Positions 1 to 6,501 of a DNA stretch of 7,519 bases are shown here, one piece after another. Every line of letters starts with the position of its first letter. The stretch's first letter is position 1. Location: the NCBI GenBank assembly GCA_030830285.1, contig JAURNF010000186.1, positions 1-7,519 on the forward strand, given 5' to 3'. The DNA is from Candidatus Kapaibacterium sp. GTDB taxonomy: Bacteria; Bacteroidota; Ignavibacteria; Kapaibacteriales; Kapaibacteriaceae. A program made the position numbers and the translations under genes. Below the pieces are notes generated by a model. That model was not told where the DNA came from and did no database searches. It worked only from the letters and a program-made list of their open reading frames with translations.

Positions 1-2375
1 AGAACCTGGAAGTTGCCGTTCGAGATATCGAGCACCGTGCCGATACCTTCAAGTTGCCAAATGCGTGCCGTCTGATCTGTCGATGCAGTTACAAGGCGAC
101 GCCCATCGCTGCTTAAGCGGGCACCGTACAGGATTCCCTGGTGGCCGGCCAACGACGATTGCAGCGCGAGCGTTGAAGCATTGTAGATCTTCGCTGTGCC
201 GTCACCACCGGCTGATATGAGCGTTGAGCCATCAGGTGCGTACTGGAGCGCAAGAATCGAACCAATCACTGCTTCGGCAGAGGCAATGAACGATCCATCA
301 GCGGCTGAGAATGTGGAGACAATGAAATCTGTTCCACCACTCGAAACACGTTGACCATCAGGAGAGATTGCCACAGCATAGATCTTTCCTGTGCGACCGA
401 GCGTTGCGCACGTTGCTGTGACTTCGAGATTTGATGCGTCACGAACAGTTGTCTGCGTTCCTTCAGCTACTGCAAGACGCTGTCCGTTTGCGGAAACACT
501 TAGCGCATGAACGGGGCCGGCATCGACAACCTTTGTTAAGAGTGATTTCCAGTCAGATGTGCTGTATGCCTGCAGCGTGCGAGCAGAACCCACGTAGAGC
601 TTTGAGCCATCAGGTGAGAACGCTACACTGTATCCCTGGCTTTCCAGAGGGAGCGTTGCGATACGATCCCCAGTTGTGTAGTCCCAAATACGTACCGACC
701 CATCGAACGATGCTGATGCAACGTAGGTTGTGCCTGGCATCACTGCCAGACCCCATACCCAGTTGAGATGCACGCCGACAATTCGTTCCTGAAGGCCAGT
801 GCTTGCATCCCACAACCGAACAGTACCATCATGTCCGCCTGTGATGACATGCTTGTTGTCTGATGTGAACACGGATGCATAGACGGGACGAACATGACCG
901 CGGAGGACCGTGATGTTCTTCTCGTTGATCATCGTGCGCGACACGCGGATGCGTCCCTGGGCTGTAACCTCGGGTCCAGCTTGCCAGTTGTAGCGCAAGC
1001 CTGTTGCTGCTTCCGCAATCGGACGCCATGAGTTGCCACCATTTGTGCTGAACTCAATACGAACCGGATCCTGCGGCAGCACATTTGTCCATGTGATTGG
1101 TAAGGTGCGTCCAGCTAACACAGACTCACCACCATTCGGTGACGTCAGCGTGAGAACATCGCCGCGAAGGGGCGAACCTCCTCGAAGTGAGATCACCATT
1201 GGATCGCACGAGGTCGACGTCAATGTTAACGTTCCATACACGCCGTCGGATGACGTTGCATCGTACTCGATAACTAACGTCGCATCCGAACCAGGCTGCA
1301 GCGTAAGCGGGAGAGATGGTCCGCCTACAAACGTGAATGCAGTGGATGAAAAGGTCCAGCTAGAAATCGTGATTGGTAGGACTTGTGTGGAGAGCGTGAC
1401 AACGCGTGTGACCTTCGACCCTCCGGCAGGTTGACCGAAGTCAATACCCTGGGTAGAGGAGAGCAAGCGTGGGATCGATGCCTCTGGAGCAGTGTATGCA
1501 AGTGCTCTCGTAACCGTGCCAACGGTCATACCCACGGAACGAAGTCCACCACATCGCTCGTTGGATTGCCACGAAATGGTACATCCTGGCAGACCCTTCG
1601 CATCGGCTACAAATGCTCGTGCATAGGCGATTGCATCAGCATTCGTTGTGATGTTCTCTGTCCACGCACCTCCTGTTGAGTCAGCAAGACGTCGAAGGTC
1701 TTGTGTAAGCGCACTGCGCATTCCAATCACGTACACGCGAATACCGAACGTACGTGCCGTTCCGAGCGCCGATACCACGTCGAACGATGGAGCACCGTCA
1801 GTCATGAGCACAAGCGCACGTGCATTACGAGCATTCTGAAGGTGGATCAAGCCACCCATTGGTTGCGACAACAACCCCGTGGTCAGCTGTATGCCAGCCG
1901 AGCTGCGTACGTTGTCGACAACTGTGCCGTAGGTTGTCTTATCCGTTGATAGACCGTAGGCGAGATTCGCTTGGGCATCCATCGTCATCAATCCGATTTC
2001 GTCACCTGTCGAAGCCAGAAGCGCGCTAACACTACGAGCGGCGTTCTTCATGAGGTCCATCGACGATGGGTTGCCCGCCGCGGTGGATGCTGAAGCGTCG
2101 ATGGCAACCAAGAGACTGAGGTTGCGACCCTGGCCCGACGGACTGCAAGAGATCGTTGCTGCTACCTGCGCGCCGTTCTCCGTTACTACCACAGACCCAT
2201 CTGCCAGCGCCTGAGGCTGTCCCGTGGCGTCTAACGCGATCACACGAGCAGAGACAGCGGGCGCGTTAGCAGGGTTCACGCGAAGTGGAATCACTGTTTG
2301 GGCAAGTGAAGCGAGCGTTCCAGTTAGGAGTATGCTCAAAACGACCAATAGCGTCCTCGCACGTCTACAGCGCAT
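1..2375 (-). CDS. Large secreted VWA / Ig-like / WD40-repeat protein, C-terminus beyond the window
   Basis: The reading frame is open from the ATG at 2375 to the left edge: 791 codons with no stop, so the C-terminus is missing. Residues 1-26 look like a Sec signal peptide (basic MRCRRAR, hydrophobic core, cleavage after a SLAQ-like site). Residues about 85-265 form a von Willebrand A domain with an intact metal site: DASAS at 93-97, Thr165/166 and the TDG motif at 192-194. Residues about 310-400 resemble a choice-of-anchor/ASH-type beta sandwich (starting IDFG). Residues about 408-480 resemble the Kre9/KNH-like sandwich (TSPNGGES, then FSTNGGNSW). Seven WD40-type repeats follow (about 488-777), and the protein continues into what may be another sandwich domain. 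Four cysteines (77, 265, 275, 390) could form disulfides after export. It is probably a surface or periplasmic adhesion or scaffold protein; the ligand is unknown. The start is supported by GGAGGA just upstream. Secretion route (for example type IX) cannot be judged without the C-terminus. Confidence 0.9.
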   Translation of the reverse strand, partial: MRCRRARTLLVVLSILLTGTLASLAQTVIPLRVNPANAPAVSARVIALDATGQPQALADGSVVVTENGAQVAATISCSPSGQGRNLSLLVAIDASASTAAGNPSSMDLMKNAARSVSALLASTGDEIGLMTMDAQANLAYGLSTDKTTYGTVVDNVRSSAGIQLTTGLLSQPMGGLIHLQNARNARALVLMTDGAPSFDVVSALGTARTFGIRVYVIGMRSALTQDLRRLADSTGGAWTENITTNADAIAYARAFVADAKGLPGCTISWQSNERCGGLRSVGMTVGTVTRALAYTAPEASIPRLLSSTQGIDFGQPAGGSKVTRVVTLSTQVLPITISSWTFSSTAFTFVGGPSLPLTLQPGSDATLVIEYDATSSDGVYGTLTLTSTSCDPMVISLRGGSPLRGDVLTLTSPNGGESVLAGRTLPITWTNVLPQDPVRIEFSTNGGNSWRPIAEAATGLRYNWQAGPEVTAQGRIRVSRTMINEKNITVLRGHVRPVYASVFTSDNKHVITGGHDGTVRLWDASTGLQERIVGVHLNWVWGLAVMPGTTYVASASFDGSVRIWDYTTGDRIATLPLESQGYSVAFSPDGSKLYVGSARTLQAYSTSDWKSLLTKVVDAGPVHALSVSANGQRLAVAEGTQTTVRDASNLEVTATCATLGRTGKIYAVAISPDGQRVSSGGTDFIVSTFSAADGSFIASAEAVIGSILALQYAPDGSTLISAGGDGTAKIYNASTLALQSSLAGHQGILYGARLSSDGRRLVTASTDQTARIWQLEGIGTVLDISNGNFQV
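45..914 (-). repeat. Seven WD40-type repeats forming a predicted beta-propeller
   Basis: Residues 488-777 of the secreted protein divide into seven units of about 39-45 residues, the number for one closed seven-bladed propeller. The best units are the first (LRGH ... GGHDGTVRLWD), second (ASFDGSVRIWD) and seventh (LAGHQG ... ASTDQTARIW). Units three to five are degenerate and lack the terminal Trp-Asp, ending in AYSTSD, VRDASN and STFSAADG; unit six ends KIYNAST. SPDG or a near variant marks the beta-turn in units three, five and six. The repeats are protein-level; the DNA copies are too diverged to look like tandem DNA repeats. Propellers of this kind usually bind other proteins; here the propeller follows a signal peptide and so should lie outside the cytoplasm. 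Confidence 0.82.
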
Positions 2376-2378
2376 ATG

Positions 2379-2384
2379 TCCTCC
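2379..2384 (-). promoter_or_regulatory. Shine-Dalgarno sequence of the VWA-WD40 gene
   Basis: On the minus strand GGAGGA is followed by CAT and then the ATG at 2375. The match to the 16S rRNA tail is strong and fixes the start, although the spacing is short (3-4 bases). No comparably strong site precedes the upstream OmpA or glycosyltransferase genes. Confidence 0.7.
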
Positions 2385-2403
2385 GATGCGGCAATAAAGA
2401 TGG

Positions 2404-2420
2404 TTCTCGTGCAGCGAGAA
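2404..2420 (-). other. Small perfect hairpin in the 5' leader of the VWA-WD40 gene
   Basis: On the minus strand TTCTCG, a five-base loop CTGCA, then CGAGAA: a perfect six-pair stem 28 bases before the ATG. TGG before and CCA after could extend it by three pairs across a three-base bulge. It is followed only by a weak T-rich tail (TCTTTATT), so it may be a weak terminator for the OmpA gene (stop at 2461) or a 5' mRNA stem-loop for the next gene. A stem this short can occur by chance. Confidence 0.4.
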
Positions 2421-2428
2421 TCACCACA

Positions 2429-2437
2429 ATGATACCA
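2429..2437 (-). promoter_or_regulatory. Possible extended -10 promoter element
   Basis: The minus strand reads TGGTATCAT, matching the TGnTATAAT extended -10 pattern at all but one informative base. No good -35 is seen 17 bases upstream (CTGCCG). Transcription would begin near 2422, directly before the hairpin at 2420-2404. This is a pattern match only; Bacteroidota housekeeping promoters often use a different consensus. Confidence 0.25.
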
Positions 2438-2460
2438 CAAATCGGCAGGAACGGCAGAGG

Positions 2461-4464
2461 TTACTTTACAGTGTTGATAAGCTCTATAATCACTGTTCGA
2501 TTGTATGCGCGACCTTCAGGAAGTGCGTTGTCGAATCTAGCGTCAACTTCCCCTGAGCCCACGATTGTCGGTGCCGATACTTGCAACAATCGGGCAACCT
2601 CACGGGCCCGCCGTAGCGACAACTCCGCGTTGTATTCACGTGACCCCATCACATCGGTCGCGCCAATGATTCGGACTTGTGTTGAAGGTGTGATCCTCGA
2701 GCGAATCAATGCTAACAGACGTGCATTTGCACCGGTTACCGTGACATCGTTAAAGTCGAAGAGAATGAGCTGATATCGCTCAATCTGTGTTGCGCCGAGG
2801 TTTTCAACGCGACCCTTCGACACTGAAGAGACCTCTACAGGCAGACTAACACGTGCGTCAGCCGACTGTCCGATGCTGTCTGTCGCAGCGATGCTCGCAA
2901 TCATCGGTTCGTCAGTGAATGTAGCAAGGTCAACTTCTCGAAGGTCAACCAGTAGTGTATCAACGGGCACCTTTACGCGCTCGCTCCTGGCTATTACTCG
3001 TGAGCCCTGCCGAACCTCGACGACTGCAGATGTGATCGGAAGTGCAGACGCTACGCTCGATAGAACACGATAGGTAGACGGCGTTACAGAAATATCCGTC
3101 GAACCAAGTGTCAAGGGCGCAAGGATCCCAGGGTATGCTGAGGTGATTTCAGCTCGCCTGTTCTCGTCAATTGCAAGCTTACTCTCAGTGGTATCCGACG
3201 CCGTCGTCATCTTTTGTGGCACTGCACGAACCTGCAGATCGATGCGATCAACCGACACGCCGAGCGAGACAAGGATGTCGCGGACAGTCTCAGCACGAGC
3301 ACGCGCGAGAACGAGGCCTTGGTCGTTGGCATTGCCAGCAGTTGTCCCTGTAACCGTGATCTTGGCCCCAGGCGTGCTCACAATTCGTTGAGCGATAACA
3401 TACAGCTCAGCATGCACGGCTTCACGGGGCTGGAGGCGCATGGTATCCTGCTGAGCTCGCGCGATTCCTCGACGATACCGCTCGGGAAGTGCAGACTCTC
3501 CAGCTTCGAAGTACACATGTCCAAGCATTGGGTGCAGCGTCGTCACCTTTGTCTGCTCAACACGGATAGCTTGTCCGGGACGCTCAGTTCCAGTAGCGTC
3601 GACACCAACGAGCTCTACATTCACACTCGGTGGTGTAAATGCGATAACAGGCGGTGGTGGCGGTGGTGGTTGGATCTGCTGCATGACAGGTGTAGTATCG
3701 ATCGGCTGATCGAACTGCCAACCGAACGCAACGCCGAGGCGTACCTGCGTGACACTCCATGTCACGCCGCTGGCTACACCAGTGAGAGGAACATGGATGG
3801 AGAGTTCAGGTGCGAGAAAGGAGCTTCGGCCCCTGCCAACAGGGAGCACATATCGAAGTCCTGCAATTGCCGTGGCACGAAGTGTTGCTGCCTCTGGAAT
3901 GTCTGCCTTCGTATCGACCCAGACGCGATCATCGCCGAGAAACGAGCCGTAGTCTGCTGGCTCGACGAGGGTCTCGGTTTGATGAAACGCCTGCGTAAGG
4001 ACGAGTCCAGCACGAAATCCAGCCATCACATCAAGTGCACCTCCAATGCGATAGGCAAGAAGGGGCTCAATGCCAATGCTGAAGAGTGATGCGTCAATGT
4101 CGTGCTGGAACAGTGCGTCGACAACACGAGCTGTATCTCGCAAGTCCGCAACAAACGATGGCTCTTGATCAGACAGCATACCCGACTCAGAGGATGCGGT
4201 TACGCGTCCGAGGAGTGTGAATGATGGCGAGAGATTCCACCCGTACCATGCACCAGCATACCAGGAGATACCAGAGCCTCCCGTGAATTCTGGACAGCAT
4301 GATGGATACGATCCCAGCTTAGAGAATTGGGCATTGTGAAGATTGTACGCAACACCAGCAAGAATGCCAGCTTCCTGCGTGTGCTGCGCTGATAGCGACA
4401 CGGACGCAGCGAGTGCGACGATGCAGAGGATGGTCCGTGGAAGGCGTGGCATAGGTGCGAACAT
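2461..4464 (-). CDS. Outer-membrane beta-barrel protein with two OmpA-like domains
   Basis: A 667-residue protein. Residues 1-26 are a signal peptide ending in a SLSAQ-type cleavage site. Residues about 30-252 alternate polar and aromatic/hydrophobic residues as in an outer-membrane beta-barrel, with a Cys-Cys-Pro motif at 56-58. A proline run (266-272) links to a first OmpA-like domain (about 310-445: HVYFEAGESALPERY, ARARAETVRDIL, ENRRAEI). A middle Ig-like segment (about 450-550) leads to a second OmpA domain (about 565-665: LILFDFND, GATDVMGSREYNAELSLRRA, then GRAYNRTV). The second domain keeps the usual peptidoglycan-contacting pair, Asp604 and Arg619. In the first the TD of the motif reads GTTAG, so the aspartate seems lost. 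The likely role is to tether the outer membrane to peptidoglycan; pore function is unknown. It follows nth by 54 bases and may share its transcript. No clear ribosome site precedes the ATG; an in-frame ATG at codon 5 is possible. Confidence 0.92.
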   Translation of the reverse strand: MFAPMPRLPRTILCIVALAASVSLSAQHTQEAGILAGVAYNLHNAQFSKLGSYPSCCPEFTGGSGISWYAGAWYGWNLSPSFTLLGRVTASSESGMLSDQEPSFVADLRDTARVVDALFQHDIDASLFSIGIEPLLAYRIGGALDVMAGFRAGLVLTQAFHQTETLVEPADYGSFLGDDRVWVDTKADIPEAATLRATAIAGLRYVLPVGRGRSSFLAPELSIHVPLTGVASGVTWSVTQVRLGVAFGWQFDQPIDTTPVMQQIQPPPPPPPVIAFTPPSVNVELVGVDATGTERPGQAIRVEQTKVTTLHPMLGHVYFEAGESALPERYRRGIARAQQDTMRLQPREAVHAELYVIAQRIVSTPGAKITVTGTTAGNANDQGLVLARARAETVRDILVSLGVSVDRIDLQVRAVPQKMTTASDTTESKLAIDENRRAEITSAYPGILAPLTLGSTDISVTPSTYRVLSSVASALPITSAVVEVRQGSRVIARSERVKVPVDTLLVDLREVDLATFTDEPMIASIAATDSIGQSADARVSLPVEVSSVSKGRVENLGATQIERYQLILFDFNDVTVTGANARLLALIRSRITPSTQVRIIGATDVMGSREYNAELSLRRAREVARLLQVSAPTIVGSGEVDARFDNALPEGRAYNRTVIIELINTVK

Positions 4465-4486
4465 ACTAGAATGTCGAGTCAGTTAG

Positions 4487-4503
4487 CAGTGGTTGCACCG
4501 CTG
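4487..4503 (-). other. Imperfect hairpin between nth and the OmpA gene
   Basis: The minus strand reads CAGCGGT, loop GCA, ACCACTG: seven positions with one C-A mismatch, flanked by GTT and AAC that could add a lower stem across an internal loop. There is no T-run, so it is not a standard intrinsic terminator. It may be chance or a minor processing or attenuation element in the 54-base gap. Confidence 0.2.
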
Positions 4504-4518
4504 GGAAACGTGACAGAG

Positions 4519-5166
4519 TTATTGGGCAGACGGACAGAGGTCGGCGATCGGACATACGCCACACTGTGGTCGTCGTGCAATACACGTCCTGCGTCCATGG
4601 GTGATGATGCTGTGATTCATCGCATTCCAACGCTCTGAATCCAGCAGCTTCATGAGCTCGAACTCAATTGCTACCGCATCCGTAGTGTTGACCATGCCAA
4701 GCAAGTTCATGATGCGCGTTACGTGGGTGTCGACGGTGATTCCGGGGATGTTGAAGCAATTCGAAAGCACGCAGTTTGCGGTCTTGCGTCCAACACCAGG
4801 AAGCGTCACAAGCTCGTCGAGTGTCATCGGTACTTCTGCATGATAGTGCTCGATGAGTCGCTGACAGCATGCTTGAATATTCTTTGCCTTGTTACGGTAA
4901 AAGCCAGTAGAGTGGATATCCTGCTCCAACTCCTCCACGGGAACCTGCACGTAATCTGCAGGGGAGCGGTACTTCGCAAACAGAGATTTCGTGACGACAT
5001 TCACGCGTTCGTCTGTGCACTGCGCAGAGAGAATGGTTGCGATCAACAGCTCGAATGGCGTCGTGAAGTCTAGTCCGACCCGTGCATCGGGATAGGCAGA
5101 TGCCAGTCGATCAAGAATCAAGGCAAGGCGCTCACGCTTAACTGCGCGGGATTCACGTCGTGCCAT
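4519..5166 (-). CDS. nth: Endonuclease III, DNA glycosylase/AP lyase
   Basis: A 215-residue base-excision-repair enzyme that removes oxidised pyrimidines from DNA and cuts the strand at the abasic site by beta-elimination. All diagnostic parts are present. LLIATILSAQCTDERVN (40-56) is the conserved N-terminal helix region. The helix-hairpin-helix LPGVGRKTA (122-130) carries the catalytic Lys128, and VDTHV holds the catalytic Asp146. Four cysteines at 195, 202, 205 and 211 have the C-X6-C-X2-C-X5-C spacing of the [4Fe-4S] cluster. The length is normal for the family. The ATG at 5166 lies inside the end of the glycosyltransferase gene (14-base overlap), with GGTGA a few bases upstream, so translation may be coupled. 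MutY is excluded by the short length and the Lys128/Asp146 pair. Confidence 0.97.
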   Translation of the reverse strand: MARRESRAVKRERLALILDRLASAYPDARVGLDFTTPFELLIATILSAQCTDERVNVVTKSLFAKYRSPADYVQVPVEELEQDIHSTGFYRNKAKNIQACCQRLIEHYHAEVPMTLDELVTLPGVGRKTANCVLSNCFNIPGITVDTHVTRIMNLLGMVNTTDAVAIEFELMKLLDSERWNAMNHSIITHGRRTCIARRPQCGVCPIADLCPSAQ

Positions 5167-5785
5167 ACGTCACCGTTAATGCATCGGGGCTATCCCGATG
5201 GTAGATGTATGTGGGGTGATCGGTCTGCGCGATCATGATGCCTTTCGTTGATGCGCGCTCGAAGAACAGCGCATCCTCGGCATAGGGCACAAGGTCAAAT
5301 CCACCAATGTCGGCGAAGACACTCCGACGCACAACGAAGGTGCCGCCAACAACGCATTCGGAAAGATGGATCTTCACCGTAGGATCGTTCTTGTCAATCA
5401 CGTATTCATCGCCGATAATCTGTACTCCACCATGCAGGAGCTGGATGGCTGGATACGACAGCAGCATTTGCCGACGGGAGGAGAGATGTTCAGGTGCGTA
5501 TTCGTCGTCACTATCGAGAAATGTCACGAACAACCCTGATGCCTCCGTGATCCCAGTATTCCTCGCACGAGCCGATCCACCGTGGCCTTGTCGAATGTAG
5601 CGTATACGGCGATCCATTGCTCCGTACTTTTGCACGATATGTTCCGTGTCATCTGTCGATCCATCGTCTACAACCAGCAACTCCCAATCCGATTCCGACT
5701 GCGCTCGCAGGGAATCAATTGCCCGTGGTATCAACGCAGCGCGTTGGTAGGTGCACATGATGATCGAAAAGAAGGGAACGTTCAT
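5153..5785 (-). CDS. Family 2 glycosyltransferase (GT-A fold)
   Basis: A 210-residue protein from the ATG at 5785; an upstream in-frame ATG at 5806 would add MCVVSSH. The shorter form begins in the way typical of the family, MNVPFFSIIMCTYQRA. Motifs, numbered from the shorter start: VVDDGSTD (38-45) binds the nucleotide, GHGGSARARNTG (67-78) is the conserved acceptor-side loop, LDSDD (90-94) is the metal-binding DxD, and YAEDALFFERA (168-178) contains the ED pair expected to supply the catalytic base. There is no membrane helix, so it should be a soluble enzyme using a nucleotide-sugar. The sugar and acceptor cannot be read from sequence, and no polysaccharide genes adjoin it. It is the first gene of the minus-strand group and overlaps nth by 14 bases. 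No strong ribosome site is visible at either start. Confidence 0.9.
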   Translation of the reverse strand: MNVPFFSIIMCTYQRAALIPRAIDSLRAQSESDWELLVVDDGSTDDTEHIVQKYGAMDRRIRYIRQGHGGSARARNTGITEASGLFVTFLDSDDEYAPEHLSSRRQMLLSYPAIQLLHGGVQIIGDEYVIDKNDPTVKIHLSECVVGGTFVVRRSVFADIGGFDLVPYAEDALFFERASTKGIMIAQTDHPTYIYHRDSPDALTVTYGTT

Positions 5786-5838
5786 ATGGGACGAAACTAC
5801 GCACATCCAGCGGCATGCGTCGTGTCAGGGGGCTTGCA
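5786..5838. promoter_or_regulatory. Divergent intergenic region between glycosyltransferase and rsmG
   Basis: These 53 bases separate two divergent genes and should contain at least part of both promoters, although both may extend into coding sequence. An inverted pair ACGCA (5799-5803) and TGCGT (5816-5820) with a 12-base spacer is the only symmetric element, and is weak. No clear -10/-35 pair is seen on either strand. Confidence 0.4.
5827..5832 (+). promoter_or_regulatory. Probable ribosome-binding site of rsmG
   Basis: AGGGGG ends six bases before the ATG at 5839. It favours that start over the in-frame ATG at 5815, which would add MRRVRGLA and nearly close the gap to the divergent gene. 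Confidence 0.5.
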
Positions 5839-6501
5839 ATGACACCGATTGATTTTTGGACAACCTGTGGCGCGAACGGAGTGGTGCTCGATAAAGCTCA
5901 GGTTGATGCGCTCGAGCGCTACCACAACGAACTCAAGTATTGGAATCAACGCGTGAATATGATTTCACGTAAGGATGAAGACAACATTTGGGATCACCAC
6001 ATTCTTCACTCGCTGATGCTGTTGAAGTATGTGAAGATTCAACAAAAGGCTCGCGTCCTGGATGTTGGCACCGGTGGGGGCCTGCCTGGCATTCCTGTGA
6101 AGATCGCACGTCCCGACATCAAGCTCTTGATGGTTGACTCAATTAAAAAGAAGGTGTCGATGACAAGTATGTTCGCGCAGCATACCGACCTCAAGGATGT
6201 CTCAGCAATCTGCGCTCGCGTCGAAGATCTTGTCGACGACCCAAACTATCGCAGCGGGTTCGACGTTATTATCTCCCGTGCCGTCGCCAAAACAGATCTA
6301 CTCATCACGTGGGTGCGCCCCCTGATGAAACCAACAACTGTATGCGCGTTCCTCAAAGGGGGCGACTTGTCGGAAGAGATCGCTGAGGCGAAGGCGCATC
6401 ATCCGGGACTGATTGTTGAAGTGCACGATCTCGATGTATTCGGTGTGTCCTGGTTCCGTGAAGATCAAAAGAAGGTTGTCGTGTGTCGATTCGCGTCGTA
6501 A
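5839..6501 (+). CDS. rsmG: 16S rRNA (guanine-527-N7) methyltransferase RsmG
   Basis: A 220-residue cytoplasmic enzyme (formerly GidB) that uses S-adenosylmethionine to make m7G527 in 16S rRNA; in several bacteria its loss gives low-level streptomycin resistance. The N-terminal region has the family pattern YWNQRVNMISRKD (34-46) and HHILHSLMLL (53-62). The Rossmann core has the SAM loop VLDVGTGGGLPGIPVKIARP (73-92), followed by VDSIKKK (99-105) for motif II, CARVEDL (125-131) and FDVIISRAVA (141-150). Length and motif order are normal. The ATG at 5839 is chosen because AGGGGG precedes it; 5815 is the alternative. It begins the plus-strand group, and the next gene starts 19 bases before its stop codon. 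It is not next to mnmG or parAB here, which are common neighbours in other bacteria, at least within this window. Confidence 0.96.
   Translation: MTPIDFWTTCGANGVVLDKAQVDALERYHNELKYWNQRVNMISRKDEDNIWDHHILHSLMLLKYVKIQQKARVLDVGTGGGLPGIPVKIARPDIKLLMVDSIKKKVSMTSMFAQHTDLKDVSAICARVEDLVDDPNYRSGFDVIISRAVAKTDLLITWVRPLMKPTTVCAFLKGGDLSEEIAEAKAHHPGLIVEVHDLDVFGVSWFREDQKKVVVCRFAS
6471..6475 (+). promoter_or_regulatory. Ribosome-binding site inside rsmG for the DUF4159 gene
   Basis: GAAGG lies seven bases before the GTG at 6483, within the last codons of rsmG. It supports the GTG start, and the start also gives a complete signal peptide; starting at the next ATG (6522) would remove its charged N-terminal part. 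Confidence 0.5.

Noticed and set aside
1033..1434. 133-codon plus-strand open frame
   Set aside because: Antisense shadow of the Ig-like domains of the VWA-WD40 protein, where the minus frame carries clear motifs.
1..2375. Possible pseudogene, because the frame has no stop in the window
   Set aside because: The frame is uninterrupted for 791 codons with intact motifs and runs off the edge, so it is partial because of the window, not broken.
2285..2773. 162-codon plus-strand open frame covering the gap between the OmpA and VWA-WD40 genes
   Set aside because: It is antisense to the start of one well-supported gene and the end of another, and no protein motif is visible.
3650..3674. GGTGGTGG-type short DNA repeat
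   Set aside because: It is simply the reverse complement of proline codons in the linker of the OmpA protein, not a separate repeat element.
3214..4089. 291-codon open frame on the plus strand
   Set aside because: It lies entirely antisense to the OmpA gene, whose domains are clear; its product is low in domain-like patterning and has no ribosome site or recognisable motif.
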